Below, one piece after another: positions 10,835 through 21,551 of a DNA stretch of 64,000 bases. The notes beneath the pieces are model-generated. The model did not search any database. It was not told the origin of the DNA and saw nothing but the letters and a program-made list of their open reading frames with translations. The DNA is taken from contig JAPVLO010000322.1 in NCBI GenBank assembly GCA_027257055.1, positions 1 to 64,000 of the forward strand, read 5' to 3'. Within the stretch, counting starts at the first letter, position 1. Every line of letters starts with the position of its first letter. Position numbers and translations under genes: made by a program. The stretch comes from Cephalopachus bancanus (taxonomy: Eukaryota; Chordata; Mammalia; Primates; Tarsiidae).

Positions 10835-12335
10835 GGGCCCTGGGTATGGCAACCCATTCCCACCACAGGGCCAGGCTCAGAGTTCATCCTGCATATAGCT
10901 TATTCACTGAACAAGTAGAAGAATCTTCCAGGGGAAGAGGCCCTCCTGAGGCAGGTGTGAGCATGAGCACCGTGGCCTGGAGTCTCAGCTCCACAACCCG
11001 CCGGCTGTGGGACTCTGAGCCTCACTTCCTCTCCTGTGAAGCAGGCATTAACGACACTTCCCTCTTGTGGTTCCAGGGTAATGTGCTATCACTAATAAAA
11101 CAACACAACTGCGATACAGCTACCACTTCCTGAGAGCTTCCTCTGTGTTAAGTGCTTTGCATTAATCCTCCCTCATGAGGGAAGCGCTCTCCCCATTTTA
11201 CAAGTGATTTGGCAATACCGAGCCTTGCTTGGGAAATGGCAGCTGCCCCCTCTCTGTGTGCAGGCTAGTGTGGGTTGTCCGGAGCTGTGGGTGTCTGTGG
11301 AGTTCACAGGCTGAGGTCAGAATCCATGCCCACTCACACTCCTGCCACCCACAGGTGCTGAGGGTTACCTGAGTCCAGGACTGGGGTCAAAACAGCTAGG
11401 AGGTTGGGGTCCTGGGCTCTGGCCCCACTTCTGCCCCTGATTGACTCTGCCACCTGGGCCCGTCACTGTTGCTCCCAGAGCATCAGTTTACCCTATGGTA
11501 AAGTGAGGAATTGGGGGTTAGACCCTTTGATCACCAAGCTCTCTCACCACAGAAAAGATTAAAGGAAGTTCAGTAAAATGTTAGACCTGTCTAAATTCTC
11601 AGCCTTTCCCTGCCTCCTGGTGGACACCAGCAGCCTAGCACCCAGGAGGAAATAATTCGGAACTGAGTGATTCCCAGGGACTTGACTCACTGATGACCTC
11701 TCCCCAGACCCCACCTGTTAAATGGGGATAATAACAGTGTTGACACCATCAGGATGTTGTGGGGATTAAGTGCCATAACAAATGGGAAACACTTGCTCCT
11801 GAGCCATGCATGTAGAAAGTGCACAATAAATGTTCATCACCACCGTCACCCCTGCTTCTCCTTACCCTCCGTGTCCCATCAGTCACCAAGCCCTGCTGAT
11901 TCTTGCTCCTCTCACAGCCCCTGTTCCACTTCATTCAGTCCTCATCAGCTCTCCCGTGGGTCATTCCAATTGTCATCACTTTCTCCCCAGCCCTTCCAGC
12001 CGCCCTGACTCTTCACTCAATGACTGTCCACTCCACAAGCCCAGACTTGTAAATGTCCCACCTTGGACAGTTGTCCCAGCCCCTCAGCCCAACCCCCAGG
12101 GACCTGCCCTCCTGTGCAGCCTCAGTCACCCTGTGTGTTTCTGTTTCCTGGATTCTGGCTACACCTGGCTCCCAGCATCTGTCCACTCAGGCCCAGTGTT
12201 CTGTCTCCCAGGAGATTTTATGGAAAATTTACTTCAACAGTCTTTGTTTCCCTTTTTCCCAACTCTGCCATAGCCCAGAGCTCTCCCTAGGCCTCAGTTT
12301 CCTTATCTTCCTAATCGTACTGCTGTGAGAATGAA
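10835..12335. repeat. Inverted duplication, arm A
   Basis: This 1.5-kb block reappears as its reverse complement at 27.73-30.43 kb. Matched anchors include GTAGAAGAATCTTCC (10916) with its reverse complement around 30343-30358, the stretch with CTTGGACAGTTGTCC, and TTTCTGTTTCCTGGATTCTGG. A hand-aligned stretch of about 84 bases shows roughly six differences. The arm has no Alu of its own, unlike arm B. It contains a MIR-like segment at about 11,700-11,840. Confidence 0.88.
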
Positions 12336-12388
12336 AAGAGATAACATGAAGTATGACAATTAAGTTCGCGAACTTGCCACCCTGCACC

Positions 12389-12671
12389 TTTTTTTTGAGT
12401 TGGAGTCTCACTCTGTCGCCCAGACTGGAATGCAGTGGCCCGCTCCCGGCCACCGCAGCCTCGACTTGCTGGGCTCCGGCAATCCTTCCATCTCAGCCTT
12501 CCAAGTAGCTGGAATTACAGGCATGCGCTACCACCCCTGGCTGATTTTTTGATTTATTGTAGAGATAAGGTCTCGCTGCCCAGGCGGGTCTCGAACCAGC
12601 GGGCTCAGGCAATCCACTCACCTCAGCCTCCCAAAGTTGCGGGATTACAGGCTGAGTCACCGAGCCCAGCT
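12389..12671 (-). mobile_element. Alu dimer, young type, in mariner
   Basis: Reverse Alu near the left end of the mariner element, with CACCCTGCAC duplicated on both sides. Confidence 0.94.
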
Positions 12672-13275
12672 CACCCTGCACTTATATTGGCCGCATCGTA
12701 CAACTCCTTGTTATATCAGTATCTATTGATATTAAATAACCTTGTTATATCAGTGTCTTACGACTGTGTTAGTGTCAATGTGTGGTGGTGTCTTGCTGAG
12801 TGGTTTTCATTATTGTTGTTTCATGTTTTTGTGTGTCATGGCAAGAATGTTGGGGCTTGAATTAGAGCAATGAGCAAATGTTAAATTTCTTGTTAAACTT
12901 GGCAAGAGTGGAAGTGAAATCAGGGACATGTTAGTCCAAGTTTATGGGGATAATGCCATGAAGAAAATGGCAGTGTACAAACAGATTACACTTTTTCTGA
13001 GGGGAGAGAAAGTATCACTGATGAAAAGAGGTCAGGACGGCCAGTAAGTATCAGACCTGACAAAAACATTGAAAAAATTTGTCAAATTGTGCATCAAAAT
13101 TGTCAGCTGACTGTGAGAAGCATAGCAGACCAAATAGACATCAGCAGAGAAACAGGCAAATCTTAACAGAAAATCTTGGCATGAGAAAGATGTGTGCAAA
13201 AGATGGTCCCGAAGGAGCTCTTGCATAATAATAATGCACCAGCTCACACAGCACTGTCACCAGTAAATAAATAAT

Positions 13276-14131
13276 TGGCCAGGGGGTGGGATGGCTCACA
13301 CCTATAATCCCAGCACTTTGGAAGGCTGAGGTGAGAGAATTGCCTGAGCCCATGGGTTCGAGACTAGCTTAGGCAACTAGGTAAGACCTCATCTCTATAA
13401 TAAATGAAAAAATTAGCCAGTAGTTCCAGCTACTTGGAAGGCTGCCAGAGACCAGCTCCAGCTGGGTTCAGGGTACCTCAAAGGTGGAGACAGCGTCGGT
13501 GATTGGGGGGAAGAAGAAAGAGAGAAAGAGAAAGAGAGAGAGACTGGACGCCTGTCTAGTGCAGAAGTCGTTTAATGGGAATTACAACTGGTCTTTTGTA
13601 CACAGTCGGGTGTGTGAGGGGTGTTCCCCACCCACCGATGTTCTTTCAGGTATAATCCCATAACCTAATCAATGAAACCTTAATCCATTTATTCAACTTC
13701 AATAAATCCTAAGATCATGACCCAGAAGCCTGTGACCAATACTAAGGCTCTTAGATGTGACCCGAGTTTGAATTATAAGTTGTGTGAAAGCCAAAACTGC
13801 AGTTTGTGGAAGAATGGGAGCAATGAGCTTCTAAAGTTAGCTTGTGTTTGTCCCAGTCTCAGAGTTTTTATGTTTTAAGTTCACAGGAGCTTAATCTGGT
13901 TAGTGCTGAGTAGAAAAGGGGAGGAAATGGGGTCAATAGCTCCCGAACGCATCCTAGTGGTCTCGAGGTCAACAGCCCTTCCTGATCCCTAACGTTCAGT
14001 GGGCCTCCGTGGCCGGCTCCCAACAGAAGGCTGAAGCGGAAGGATCACCTGAGCCAGCAGGTCGAGGCTGTGGTGGCTGTGAGCATGTCACTGCACTCCA
14101 GCCTGAGTGACAGAGTGAGACTCCAACTCAA
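13276..14131 (+). mobile_element. Alu split by a solo LTR, in mariner
   Basis: Plus Alu whose second monomer is interrupted at 13,443 by a 583-bp LTR and resumes at 14,032. The Alu itself is inside the mariner element, with AATAAATAATTG as its target-site duplication on both sides. Confidence 0.92.
13443..14025 (-). mobile_element. Solo LTR, class II (betaretrovirus-like)
   Basis: A complete solitary LTR of 583 bp, read on the minus strand from TGTTGGGAGCC to TCTCTGGCA. It is flanked by an exact 6-bp duplication, GAAGGC (13,437-13,442 and 14,026-14,031). A 6-bp duplication and the TGTTGGGAGCC start fit class II (ERVK/IAP-type) retroviruses. On the minus strand an ATTAAA precedes a CT-rich tract. 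No internal viral genes remain; recombination between two LTRs is the usual origin. Confidence 0.88.
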
Positions 14132-14135
14132 AGAT

Positions 14136-14163
<28 letters not shown>
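14132..14163. repeat. (ATAA)n microsatellite
   Basis: Perfect AAAT/AATA repeats that form the tail of the split Alu. Confidence 0.9.
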
Positions 14164-14166
<3 letters not shown>

Positions 14167-14290
14167 GTATTGGAACATCCTTCCTTACTCACCTGATCTG
14201 GCCCCAATGACTTTTTTTCTGTACCCCAAAATAAAGGAAATATTGAAAGGAAGACATTTTCATGACATTCAGGACATCAAGTGTAATATA

Positions 14291-14346
14291 ATGAACTCAT
14301 CCTAGAAAGAGTGTCATTAAGTTCATGAACTCATCCTAGAAAGAGT
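14291..14346 (+). repeat. 33-base direct repeat inside mariner
   Basis: ATGAACTCATCCTAGAAAGAG occurs at 14291 and 14324, with a TIR-like ATTAAGTTCATGAAC between. This is a duplicated piece of the mariner end sequence placed internally. Confidence 0.8.
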
Positions 14347-14640
14347 GCTACACCTCTCATTGCTGGCATTGCTCTCTTAACCACACTCTGGTGGCATTCC
14401 AGAAAAAGAGTTCCAGAATTGCTTTGATGGATGGACTAGGCGTGGGTGTCAGTGCAGAGCTGCCCAAGGGGAGCATTTTGAAGGTGACCGTAGTGATATT
14501 CAGCAGTGAGAGATGTAGCACTCTTTCTAGGATGAGTTTGTGAACTTCATTGTCAGACCTCGTATGCTGAAGCACTTGACCCAGAGCAGCCACTAGACAG
14601 AAGCCAAGTGCCTACAGTTGGGATAAAGAATTCAGTTCTG

Positions 14641-14934
14641 AGCCAGGCTCGGTGGCTCATCCTGTAATCCCGTGCCTTTGGGAGGCTGAAGTGAGTGGAT
14701 TGCCTGAGCCCGCGGGTTCGAGACCCGCCTGGGCAGTGAGACCTCATCTCTACAATAAATTAAAAAAAAATCAGCCAGCCATGGTAGCACATGCATGTAA
14801 TTCTGGCTACTCGGAAGGCTGAGGTGGAAGGATCGCCGGAGACCAGCAGGCGAGGCTGCAGTGGCTGGAAGCGGCCACTGCACTCCAGTCTGGGTGACCG
14901 AGTGAGACTCCAACTCAAAAAATAAAAATAAAGA
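14641..14934 (+). mobile_element. Alu dimer, young type
   Basis: Plus Alu with a perfect 15-base target-site duplication, AAGAATTCAGTTCTG, at 14,626 and 14,936. Confidence 0.96.
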
Positions 14935-14950
14935 AAAGAATTCAGTTCTG

Positions 14951-15441
14951 TCACAGTGCCATGGGGAGTCACAACCTGCTATTTAGAAGAGGATGTGGGA
15001 TGTGAAGAAAGCTCCGAGGCCCCACCACAGATGCCAACCCGGCTGCGTCACACTGAGCAGTGAGTGCAGACGTAGCCTCGGGGTAGAACGTGGAGCTGTG
15101 TGGGCCCCTCAGTGTGATTCTTTCCTCATCCACACAACCAGATGGAGAATAGGCCCTTTGGCTCAGTGGATCCAGGAAGCAGGACAGGGACTGACGTGCC
15201 GAGGGCCTTGACTCCGGTTTAAGAGTGGGAGGCACACGGCATGAGGCGGACCTCCTCCTAACCCTCTGTCAGGCTGGGGCCAGAGCAGCTGCCAGGAGTC
15301 CTGAGAGCCCAAACACAAAACAGGGGAGCCAAAGAGGGGGACCTCTCAGTGGTCCTACTGTCTATCTGGAGAAACTGATGTGGGGATTGGGAAAACAAGT
15401 TCCTTAGGGCTACACAGAGCATTCATTAACTCAACATGCAC
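14951..15441. other. Intergenic, no gene seen
   Basis: Unique-looking sequence of moderate GC. Short open frames on both strands have no family resemblance. Confidence 0.4.
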
Positions 15442-15728
15442 CAGGCTTGGTGGCTCAGCCTGTAATCCCGCGCTTTGGGAGGCTGAGGTGAGTGGATTGC
15501 CTGAGCCCGCGGGTTCGAGACCCGCCTGGGCAACTTGGCGAGACCTCATCTCTACAATAAATCAAAAATTAGCTGGGCGTGGTAGCTCACGCCTGTAGTT
15601 CCAGCTACTTGGACGGCTGAGGTGGAAGGATCGCTGGAGCCCAGCAGGTCGAGGCTGCAGTGGCCAGGAGCGGCCACTGCACTCCAGTCTGGGTGACAGT
15701 GAGACTCCAACTCAAAAACAAAAACAAA
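15442..15728 (+). mobile_element. Alu dimer, young type
   Basis: Plus Alu with an (AAAAAC)n tail, flanked on both sides by AACTCAACATGC. Confidence 0.95.
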
Positions 15729-15816
15729 AACTCAACATGCTTTTAAAATTTTAATATTTTGGCTAAGTAACATATTTGCATCATTCAAGAAGCCAATGAT
15801 AGAAGAATATACTTTG

Positions 15817-16142
15817 CTGGGCTCAGTGGCTCAGCCTGTAATCCCGTGCCTTGGGAGGCTGAGGTGAGTGGATTGCCTGAGCCCGTGGGTTCGAGACCCA
15901 CCTGGGCAGGCGAGACCTCATCTCTACAATAAATCAAAAAATCAGCCGGGCATGGTAGCGCATGCCTGTAATTCCAGCTACTCGGAAGGCTGAGGTGGAA
16001 GGATTGCCAGAGCCCAGCAGGTCGAGACTGCGGTGGCCGGGAGCGGCCACTGCACTCCAGTCTGGGCGACAGAGTGAGACTCCACCTCAAAAAAACCCCC
16101 AAAAAACCAAAAAACCCCAAAAAACAAAAAACAAAACAAAAA
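15817..16142 (+). mobile_element. Alu dimer, young type
   Basis: Plus Alu with a long impure A/C-rich tail, flanked on both sides by AGAATATACTTT. Confidence 0.95.
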
Positions 16143-16237
16143 TAAGAATATACTTTAGGAAATCTCCCTGCTACTTCTATCCTTATTCCATCATCTACCT
16201 CATCCATTCCCTAGAAGTCCACTTTATTAGTTTTCTA

Positions 16238-16242
<5 letters not shown>

Positions 16243-16277
<35 letters not shown>
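16243..16277. repeat. (TG)n microsatellite
   Basis: About 17 TG units directly before a reverse Alu monomer. Confidence 0.95.
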
Positions 16278-16278
<1 letters not shown>

Positions 16279-16421
16279 AAGTCTCACTCTGTCACCCAGG
16301 CTGGAGTGCAGTGTGCATGCTCACACACCACAACCTCAACCTGCTGGGCTCAGGCAATCCTTCTGCCTCAGCCTTCCAAGTAGCTGGAACTACAGGTGTG
16401 TGCCACAATGCCTGGCTAATT
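16278..16421 (-). mobile_element. Older Alu second monomer
   Basis: Only the second monomer of an older reverse Alu is present. A younger full Alu starts at its linker. Confidence 0.85.
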
Positions 16422-16722
16422 TTTTTTTTTTTTTTTTTGAGTTGGAGTCTCACTCTGTCGCCCAGACTGGAGTGCAGTGGCCTCTCCCGGCCACCGCAGC
16501 CTCGACCTGCTGGACTCCGGTGATCCTTCTGCCTCAACCTTTCAAGTAACTGGAACTACAGGCACGCGCTACCACGCCCGGCTAATTTTTTTTTTGTTTG
16601 ATTTATTGTAGAGATGAGGTCTTGCCAAGTTGCCCAGGCGGGTCTCGAACCCGCGGGCTCAGGCAATCCACTCACCTCAGCCTCCTAAGGCACGGGATTA
16701 CAGGCTGAGCCACCAAGCCCGG
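16422..16722 (-). mobile_element. Alu dimer, young type
   Basis: Complete reverse Alu inserted at the linker of an older Alu. It ends at the start of an L1 fragment. Confidence 0.92.
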
Positions 16723-16959
16723 CAATAATTCCAGTCTTACACTCTCCAATAACAGCCTCAAAATATTTAAAGCAGAAAAGGATAGAACTTGAATAGGAAA
16801 TAGAAAAATTCAAAATTACAGTGGGAAATTTTAATATAGTTCTCAATATTGGATAGATAAAACAGACAAAAAAGATGAAGATTTGAACTACAGAATAAAC
16901 TTGACCAAACTGACAAATAAAGAATATCCCACCCAAAATTGCATAACAATCGTTCTTTT

Positions 16960-17042
16960 CTTTTTTCTTTGAAAGTAGGATTTATTGAGAGGACAGAAAA
17001 GCTCCCACAGAGGGAGGGGACCTGAGGGGGGTTACCTGATAG
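16960..17042 (-). mobile_element. Retroposed AATAAA-end fragment (family A, alone)
   Basis: On the minus strand it reads GGTCCCCTCCCTCTGTGGG, GCTTTTCTGTCCTCTC, AATAAA (at 16,981-16,986), a few bases, then an A-rich tail. The near-identical reading occurs at 26,710-26,783 behind an Alu. Flanks TCGTTCTTTT and TCATTCTTTT are a 10-base target-site duplication with one change. It looks like the R region of a class I-type LTR copied by L1. Confidence 0.75.
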
Positions 17043-17470
17043 TCATTCTTTTCAAGTGCACGTAGAGCTTTACAAAAATTGAGCATATGTGGATTATCAA
17101 TCTAGTTTCTTTACATTTCAAAGAATTGAAATAATACAAAATTTGTTCTCTGGTCATGGTACAATTAAGCTAAAATTAGTTTTAAAACTTTACTAAAACT
17201 TTCATTTATTTGAAAATTTATTAGTAAATTTGATTGTAAATAGCCCATAGGTCAAAGAAAAAAAAAACACAGTAGAAGTTAGAAAATACTTTAACTGAAT
17301 GAAAGTGGAAATGCTAGATGTTCATACTTGTGAGATGCAGTGAAAGCTATGCTTTGTGAAATTTATATATTTAGATCTGCATATTAGAAAAGAAAAAGGG
17401 CTGAAAATCAAACTAGCATCCATTTCAAGAAAGTAGTAGAAAGGTAGCAAATTAAAACTCTCAAAAAGGG

Positions 17471-17772
17471 GCCGGGCTCGATGGCTCAGCCTGTAATCTC
17501 ACGCCTTGGAGGCTGAGGTGAGTGGATTGCCTGAGCCCGCGGGTTCGAGACCCGCTTGGGCAACTTGGTGAGCCCTCATCTCTACAATAAATCAAAAAAT
17601 TAGCCGGGTGTGGTAGTGTGCGCCTGTAGTTCCAGCTACTTGGAAGGCTGAGGCAGAAGGATCGCCGGAGCCCAACAGGTCGAGGCTGTGGTGGCCGGGA
17701 GCGGCCACTGCACTCCAGTCTGGGTGACGGAGTGGACTCCAACTCAAAAAATAAAAATAAAAAAAAAAATAT
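17471..17772 (+). mobile_element. Alu dimer, young type
   Basis: Plus Alu inside the old L1, flanked by AAAACTCTCAAAAAGG on both sides. Confidence 0.95.
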
Positions 17773-17888
17773 AAAACTCTCAAAAAGGAGGAAGAAAATT
17801 ATAAAAAGCATTAAATAATGGGGAAAAAAAAGCAAACGCAAAAGAGATCAACAAACCAAAAGCTGATTTTGGAAAAAAAAAAAGGTGG

Positions 17889-18183
17889 CTTGGCCAGGCA
17901 CGGTGGCTCAACCTGTAATCCCAGGACTTTGTGAGGCCGAGGTGAGAGGACTACCTGAGCCCAGGGTTTCAAGACCAATCTGGGCAACTCGGCAAGACCT
18001 CATCTCTACAATAGGATCTAGACGGGCATGGTTGTGTGCGTCTCTAGTTCCAGCTACTTGGAAGGCTGAGGCAGAAGAATCACCTTAGCCCAGTAGGTCG
18101 AGGCTACGGTGGCTGTGAGTGTACCACTGCACTCCAGCTTGGGTGACAGAATGAGACTCCAACTCAAAAAAAAAAAAAAAAAA
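17889..18183 (+). mobile_element. Alu dimer
   Basis: Plus Alu inside the old L1, with a short deletion in the linker (TACAATAGGATCTAGACGGGC) and a long poly-A. Confidence 0.9.
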
Positions 18184-18302
18184 CTTCTTTTGAGAAAAAA
18201 GTAATAAAACTCTGTCAAGTCTAATCAAGAAAAAAAGCTCTCATTATGTTAAGAAAGCAAAAAAAGAAAAAGAAAAAAAAGAGTGCACAACAAAAAAGGA
18301 AT

Positions 18303-18474
18303 GTCAGGCATGGTGGCTCATGCCTGTAATCGCAGCATCTTGGGAGGTGGAGGCGAGAGGGTTGCCTGAGCCTAGAAGTTCTAGACTAGCCTGGGCAACT
18401 TGGTGAGACCTTGTCTCTACAATAAATTTTAAAAATTAGCCAGGTGTGGTGGTGTGCACCTATAGTTCCAGCAT
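18303..18474 (+). mobile_element. Alu, 3'-truncated
   Basis: Plus Alu that covers the first monomer and the start of the second and then stops at ATAGTTCCAGC, where L1 sequence resumes. Confidence 0.88.
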
Positions 18475-18880
18475 GTGATGGTAACTCATGCATTGCTAGT
18501 AGAACTGTAAATGAATACAACCATTCTAGAAATTAGTTTGCTGTTGTTTACTAAAGTCAAAGCCATTCATATCTTGTGACCCAAAATTTCGTTCTTGGAT
18601 GTATAGCCAAGAGACATATTTGCACTTTGGGGGAAAAAATCCTCACATATCTATTAACAGATTAATAGTAGAATGTATAAATGATTAGAATACTGAGCAA
18701 CAATGAAAACAACCTACTGAATCTTATAAACCTGTTGTTGAGTGAAAGAAACCAGACCCAAAAGAACATGTACTATAGGATTCCATTTATATAAAACTAA
18801 AAAATAGGCAAAATATAGTCTTTGAGATTTTGAACTCAGGGAAATCAACAAGAAATGGTAAAGCAATTATTCTCAGAACA

Positions 18881-19120
18881 AGTAAAAGCAAGAACATGTT
18901 GTCACCCCTAAGCCTGAAGGAACAAGGGCAGAAGAGGTTTCCATAATTCTGCATAAGAAATGACACCTGGATGGAGTTGTGGCCTTTAAGTAGAGGACAG
19001 CCACTGCAGCCAGACAGGGAGGGTCTGGAGGGGAATAAATATCCTGTTCTCTTTTTCCTTCCATGCTAGGGTTTTCTGCCAGTGCCTCTCACTAGTGAAG
19101 CCCAATCAGAAACCAGAGAG
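18881..19120. other. Probable ancient repeat
   Basis: Contains GGGGAATAAATATCCTGTTCTC and CCAGTGCCTCTCACTAGTG, which look like an old retroelement 3' end, but I cannot name the family. Confidence 0.35.
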
Positions 19121-19412
19121 AGCCTGGTGCAGTGGCTCAAGCCTGTAATCTCAGCACTTTGGGAGCTGAGGCAAGAGGATTGCTTGAGTTAAGGGGTTTG
19201 AAACCAGCCTGGGTAACTTGGTGAGCCCTCGTCTCTACAATAAATCAAAATAAGCCGGGCATGGTAGTGCTCGCCTGTAGTTCCAGCTACTTGGAAGGCT
19301 GAGGCAGAAGGATTGCCTGAGTCAAGCAGGTCGAGGCTGTAGTTGTGAGCGTGCCACTACATCCAGCCTGGGGGACAGAGAGAGACTCCAACTCAAAAAA
19401 AAAAAAAAAAAG
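19121..19412 (+). mobile_element. Alu dimer
   Basis: Plus Alu with both monomers and a poly-A tail of about 17 bases. Confidence 0.92.
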
Positions 19413-19423
19413 ACTACATTTTG

Positions 19424-19722
19424 GCCAGGCGCGGTGGCTCAGCCTGTAATCCCAGCACTTTGGGAGGCCAGGTGAAAGGATTGCCTGAGCCCAAGGGTTC
19501 GAGACCAGCCTGGGCAACTTGGTGAGACCTTGTCTCTACAGTAAATCACAAAAAAACTAGCTGGGCATTGTGGCGCCTGCCAGTGGCTCCAGCTACTTGG
19601 AAGGCTGAAGCGGAAGGATAGCCTAAGCCCAGCAGGTTGAGGCTACTACAGTGGTCACAATTGGGCCACTGCAATTCAGCCTGGGGGACAGGAGTGAGAC
19701 TCAAAACAAACAAACAAAAACC
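19424..19722 (+). mobile_element. Alu dimer
   Basis: Plus Alu close behind the previous one, with an (AAAC)n tail. Confidence 0.92.
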
Positions 19723-20090
19723 CAGAACGTAGAGAAGTACAGTATCTGCAGTTCATGGAGATTGGCTTTCAGAAACACAGAACAAGGTGGAGAAGAATAA
19801 GTAATGGATCTGGAGGAGAAAACAGGAAATACCACAGAAATGTTAAATCTGAAATAAAAATTACTGGATTATCTAATACATTCTACCAAAAATGTGGGTT
19901 TTTTTAATAACAAAATTAATCATATATTTTTGTTTTTTTATTTTTTCCCCTTCAGTGATTCCTTCCATATAATGTATTTTTTAATTCTTCCAAGTTATTA
20001 TTGACGCCTGAAACTTGGCCAAATGATGCTTGCAAAGTTCTGTGGATTAAAGGTGAAAAAAGATCACAAAAATTAAGCAAACTAACTAAA

Positions 20091-20094
<4 letters not shown>
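19723..20094. other. Intergenic, AT-rich, unclassified
   Basis: No gene, RNA or named repeat recognised. Confidence 0.35.

Positions 20095-20116
<22 letters not shown>
20095..20116. repeat. (TA)n microsatellite
   Basis: About eleven TA units. The same repeat is found at 20,403-20,417 after the first Alu and probably served as target or duplication. Confidence 0.9.
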
Positions 20117-20124
<8 letters not shown>

Positions 20125-20401
20125 TTGAATTGGAGTCTCACTCTGTCACCCAGACTGGAGTGCAGTGGCCGCTTCCGGCCACCGCAGCCTTGATCTGCTG
20201 GGCTCCGGCGATCCTTCCGCCTCAGCCTTCTGAGTAGCCGGAATTACAGGCGCGCGCTACCACACCCGGCTGATTTTTTGATTTATTGTAGAGATGAGGT
20301 CTTGCTGCCCAGGTGGGTTTCCAACCCGCGGGCTCAGGCAATCCACTCACCTCAGCCTCCCAAAGGCGTGGGATTACAGGCTGAGCCACCGAGCCCGGCT
20401 C
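20117..20401 (-). mobile_element. Alu dimer, young type
   Basis: Complete reverse Alu between two (TA)n stretches. Confidence 0.93.
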
Positions 20402-20417
20402 GATATATATATATATA

Positions 20418-20686
20418 TTTTTTTTTTTAGTTGGAGTCTCACTCTGTCGCCCAGACTGGAGGGCAGTGGCCGCTCCCGGCCACTGCTCTGGCGATCCTTT
20501 GCCTCAGCCTTCCGAGTAGCTGGAACTACAGGCATGCGCTACCACGCCTGACTGATTTTTTGACTTATTGTAGAGATGAGGTCTTGCCAAGTTGCCCAGG
20601 CGGGTCTCGAACCCGCAGGCTCAGGCAATCCACTCACCTCAACCTCCCAAGGCACGGGATTACAGGCTGAGCCACCGACCCCGGCT
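20418..20686 (-). mobile_element. Alu dimer, young type, small deletion
   Basis: Reverse Alu lacking about 20 bases of the second monomer (GGCCACTGCTCTGGCGATCC). It lies directly beside the previous copy. Confidence 0.93.
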
Positions 20687-20916
20687 TAGAAAAACTTTTA
20701 ATATAATTGCTTTAGTTCAGCAGAAGCTATAAAAAGTTTCAGCACCATGAACAATAACACTGTTTTTAAGAAAAACTCCTCTATTGAGAATATAAGTAAC
20801 CTAATAACAGTCATTTGAACAAAGAAGGCATGGAAGAGTTTAATGTCGAGTCATGGCTCAGACGGGGTATTATTTAGCTAGTAACAATTGCATTATACAG
20901 ATAATATGCCAACAAT
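20687..20916. other. Intergenic, unclassified
   Basis: AT-rich sequence without recognised features. Confidence 0.35.
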
Positions 20917-20930
20917 TTCTATTTTATTTT

Positions 20931-20973
<43 letters not shown>

Positions 20974-20976
20974 TTT
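20917..20976. repeat. (TTTA)n microsatellite
   Basis: About 14 TTTA units at the 3' (tail) side of the following reverse Alu. Confidence 0.93.
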
Positions 20977-21253
20977 TTGAGTTGGAGTCTCACTCTGTCG
21001 CCCAGACCGGAGTGCAGTGGCCGCTTCCGGCCACCGCAGCCTCGACCTGCTGGGCTCCGGCGATCCTTCCGCCTCAGCCTTCCAAGTAGCCGGAATTACA
21101 GGCATGCACTACCACGCCTGGCTGATTTTTTGATTTATTGTAGAGATGAGGTCTCGCTGCCCAGGCGGGCCTCGAACCCGTGAGCTCAGGTAATCCACTC
21201 ACCTCAACCTCCCAAAGGTGCGGGATTACAGGCTGAGCCACCGAGCCCGGCTA
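20977..21253 (-). mobile_element. Alu dimer, young type
   Basis: Complete reverse Alu whose 5' end runs directly into an extra first monomer. Confidence 0.93.
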
Positions 21254-21387
21254 ATTTTTTAATTTATTGTAGAGATGAGGTCTCGGCATGTTGCCCAGGC
21301 TGGTCTTGAACCCATGGGCTCAAGCAATCCTCTCGCTTCCTCCTTCCAAAATGCTGGGATTACAGGTGCGAGCCACCGTGCCCAGCT
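21254..21387 (-). mobile_element. Extra Alu first monomer
   Basis: An additional reverse first monomer (TAATTTTTTAATTTATTGTAG to CCGTGCCCAGC) abuts the full Alu. It is probably the remaining half of an older Alu entered at its linker. Confidence 0.85.
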
Positions 21388-21393
21388 TATTTT

Positions 21394-21535
21394 ATTTCAG
21401 AGACAGAGTCTCACTCTGTCACCCAGGTTAGAGTGCAGTATCATGTTCATAGCACACTGTAATCTTGAACTTATGGGCTCAAATGTTCCTCTTACCTCAG
21501 TCTCCTGAGTAGCTGGGACTATAGGTGTAAGCCTG
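21394..21535 (-). mobile_element. Old Alu second monomer
   Basis: Diverged second monomer in reverse (AGAGACAGAGTCTCACTCTG to GACTATAGGTGTAAGCCTGGC). Confidence 0.8.
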
Positions 21536-21551
21536 GCTATCCAACAACAAT

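Larger units (their letters stand above)
12354..14556 (+). mobile_element. Mariner DNA transposon, inactive
   Basis: A Tc1/mariner element with terminal inverted repeats: left TGACAATTAAGTTCGCGAACT at 12354, and right the reverse complement of TGACAATGAAGTTCACAAACTC ending at 14556. Transposase remnants read on the plus strand: about 12,866-13,200 gives a LVKLGKSGSEIRDMLVQVYG-like helix-turn-helix part and GMRKMCAKMVPKEL; 13,230 gives an NNNAPAHTA-like version of the catalytic HDNARPHTA motif with its Asp changed; 14,170 gives HPYSPDLAPNDFF-like residues; 14,400-14,515 gives the EKEFQNCFDGW and GEHFEGD C-terminal motifs. Stops and frameshifts break it. Two Alus and an LTR are inserted. It resembles the human HSMAR2 group. 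Confidence 0.85.
16725..18880 (+). mobile_element. Old L1, ORF2 to 3' end, interrupted
   Basis: An L1 read on the plus strand in pieces: 16,725-16,950, 17,053-17,465, 17,780-17,888, 18,184-18,300 and 18,475-18,870. Words such as AACAAACCAAAAGCTGATTTT and CTGTCAAGTCTAATCAAGAAA match L1 ORF2. The last piece has the ATCTTATAAACCTG and GATTCCATTTATATAAAACT words of an L1M 3' end. Three Alus and an AATAAA-bearing retroposed fragment split it. No intact frame remains. Confidence 0.75.
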
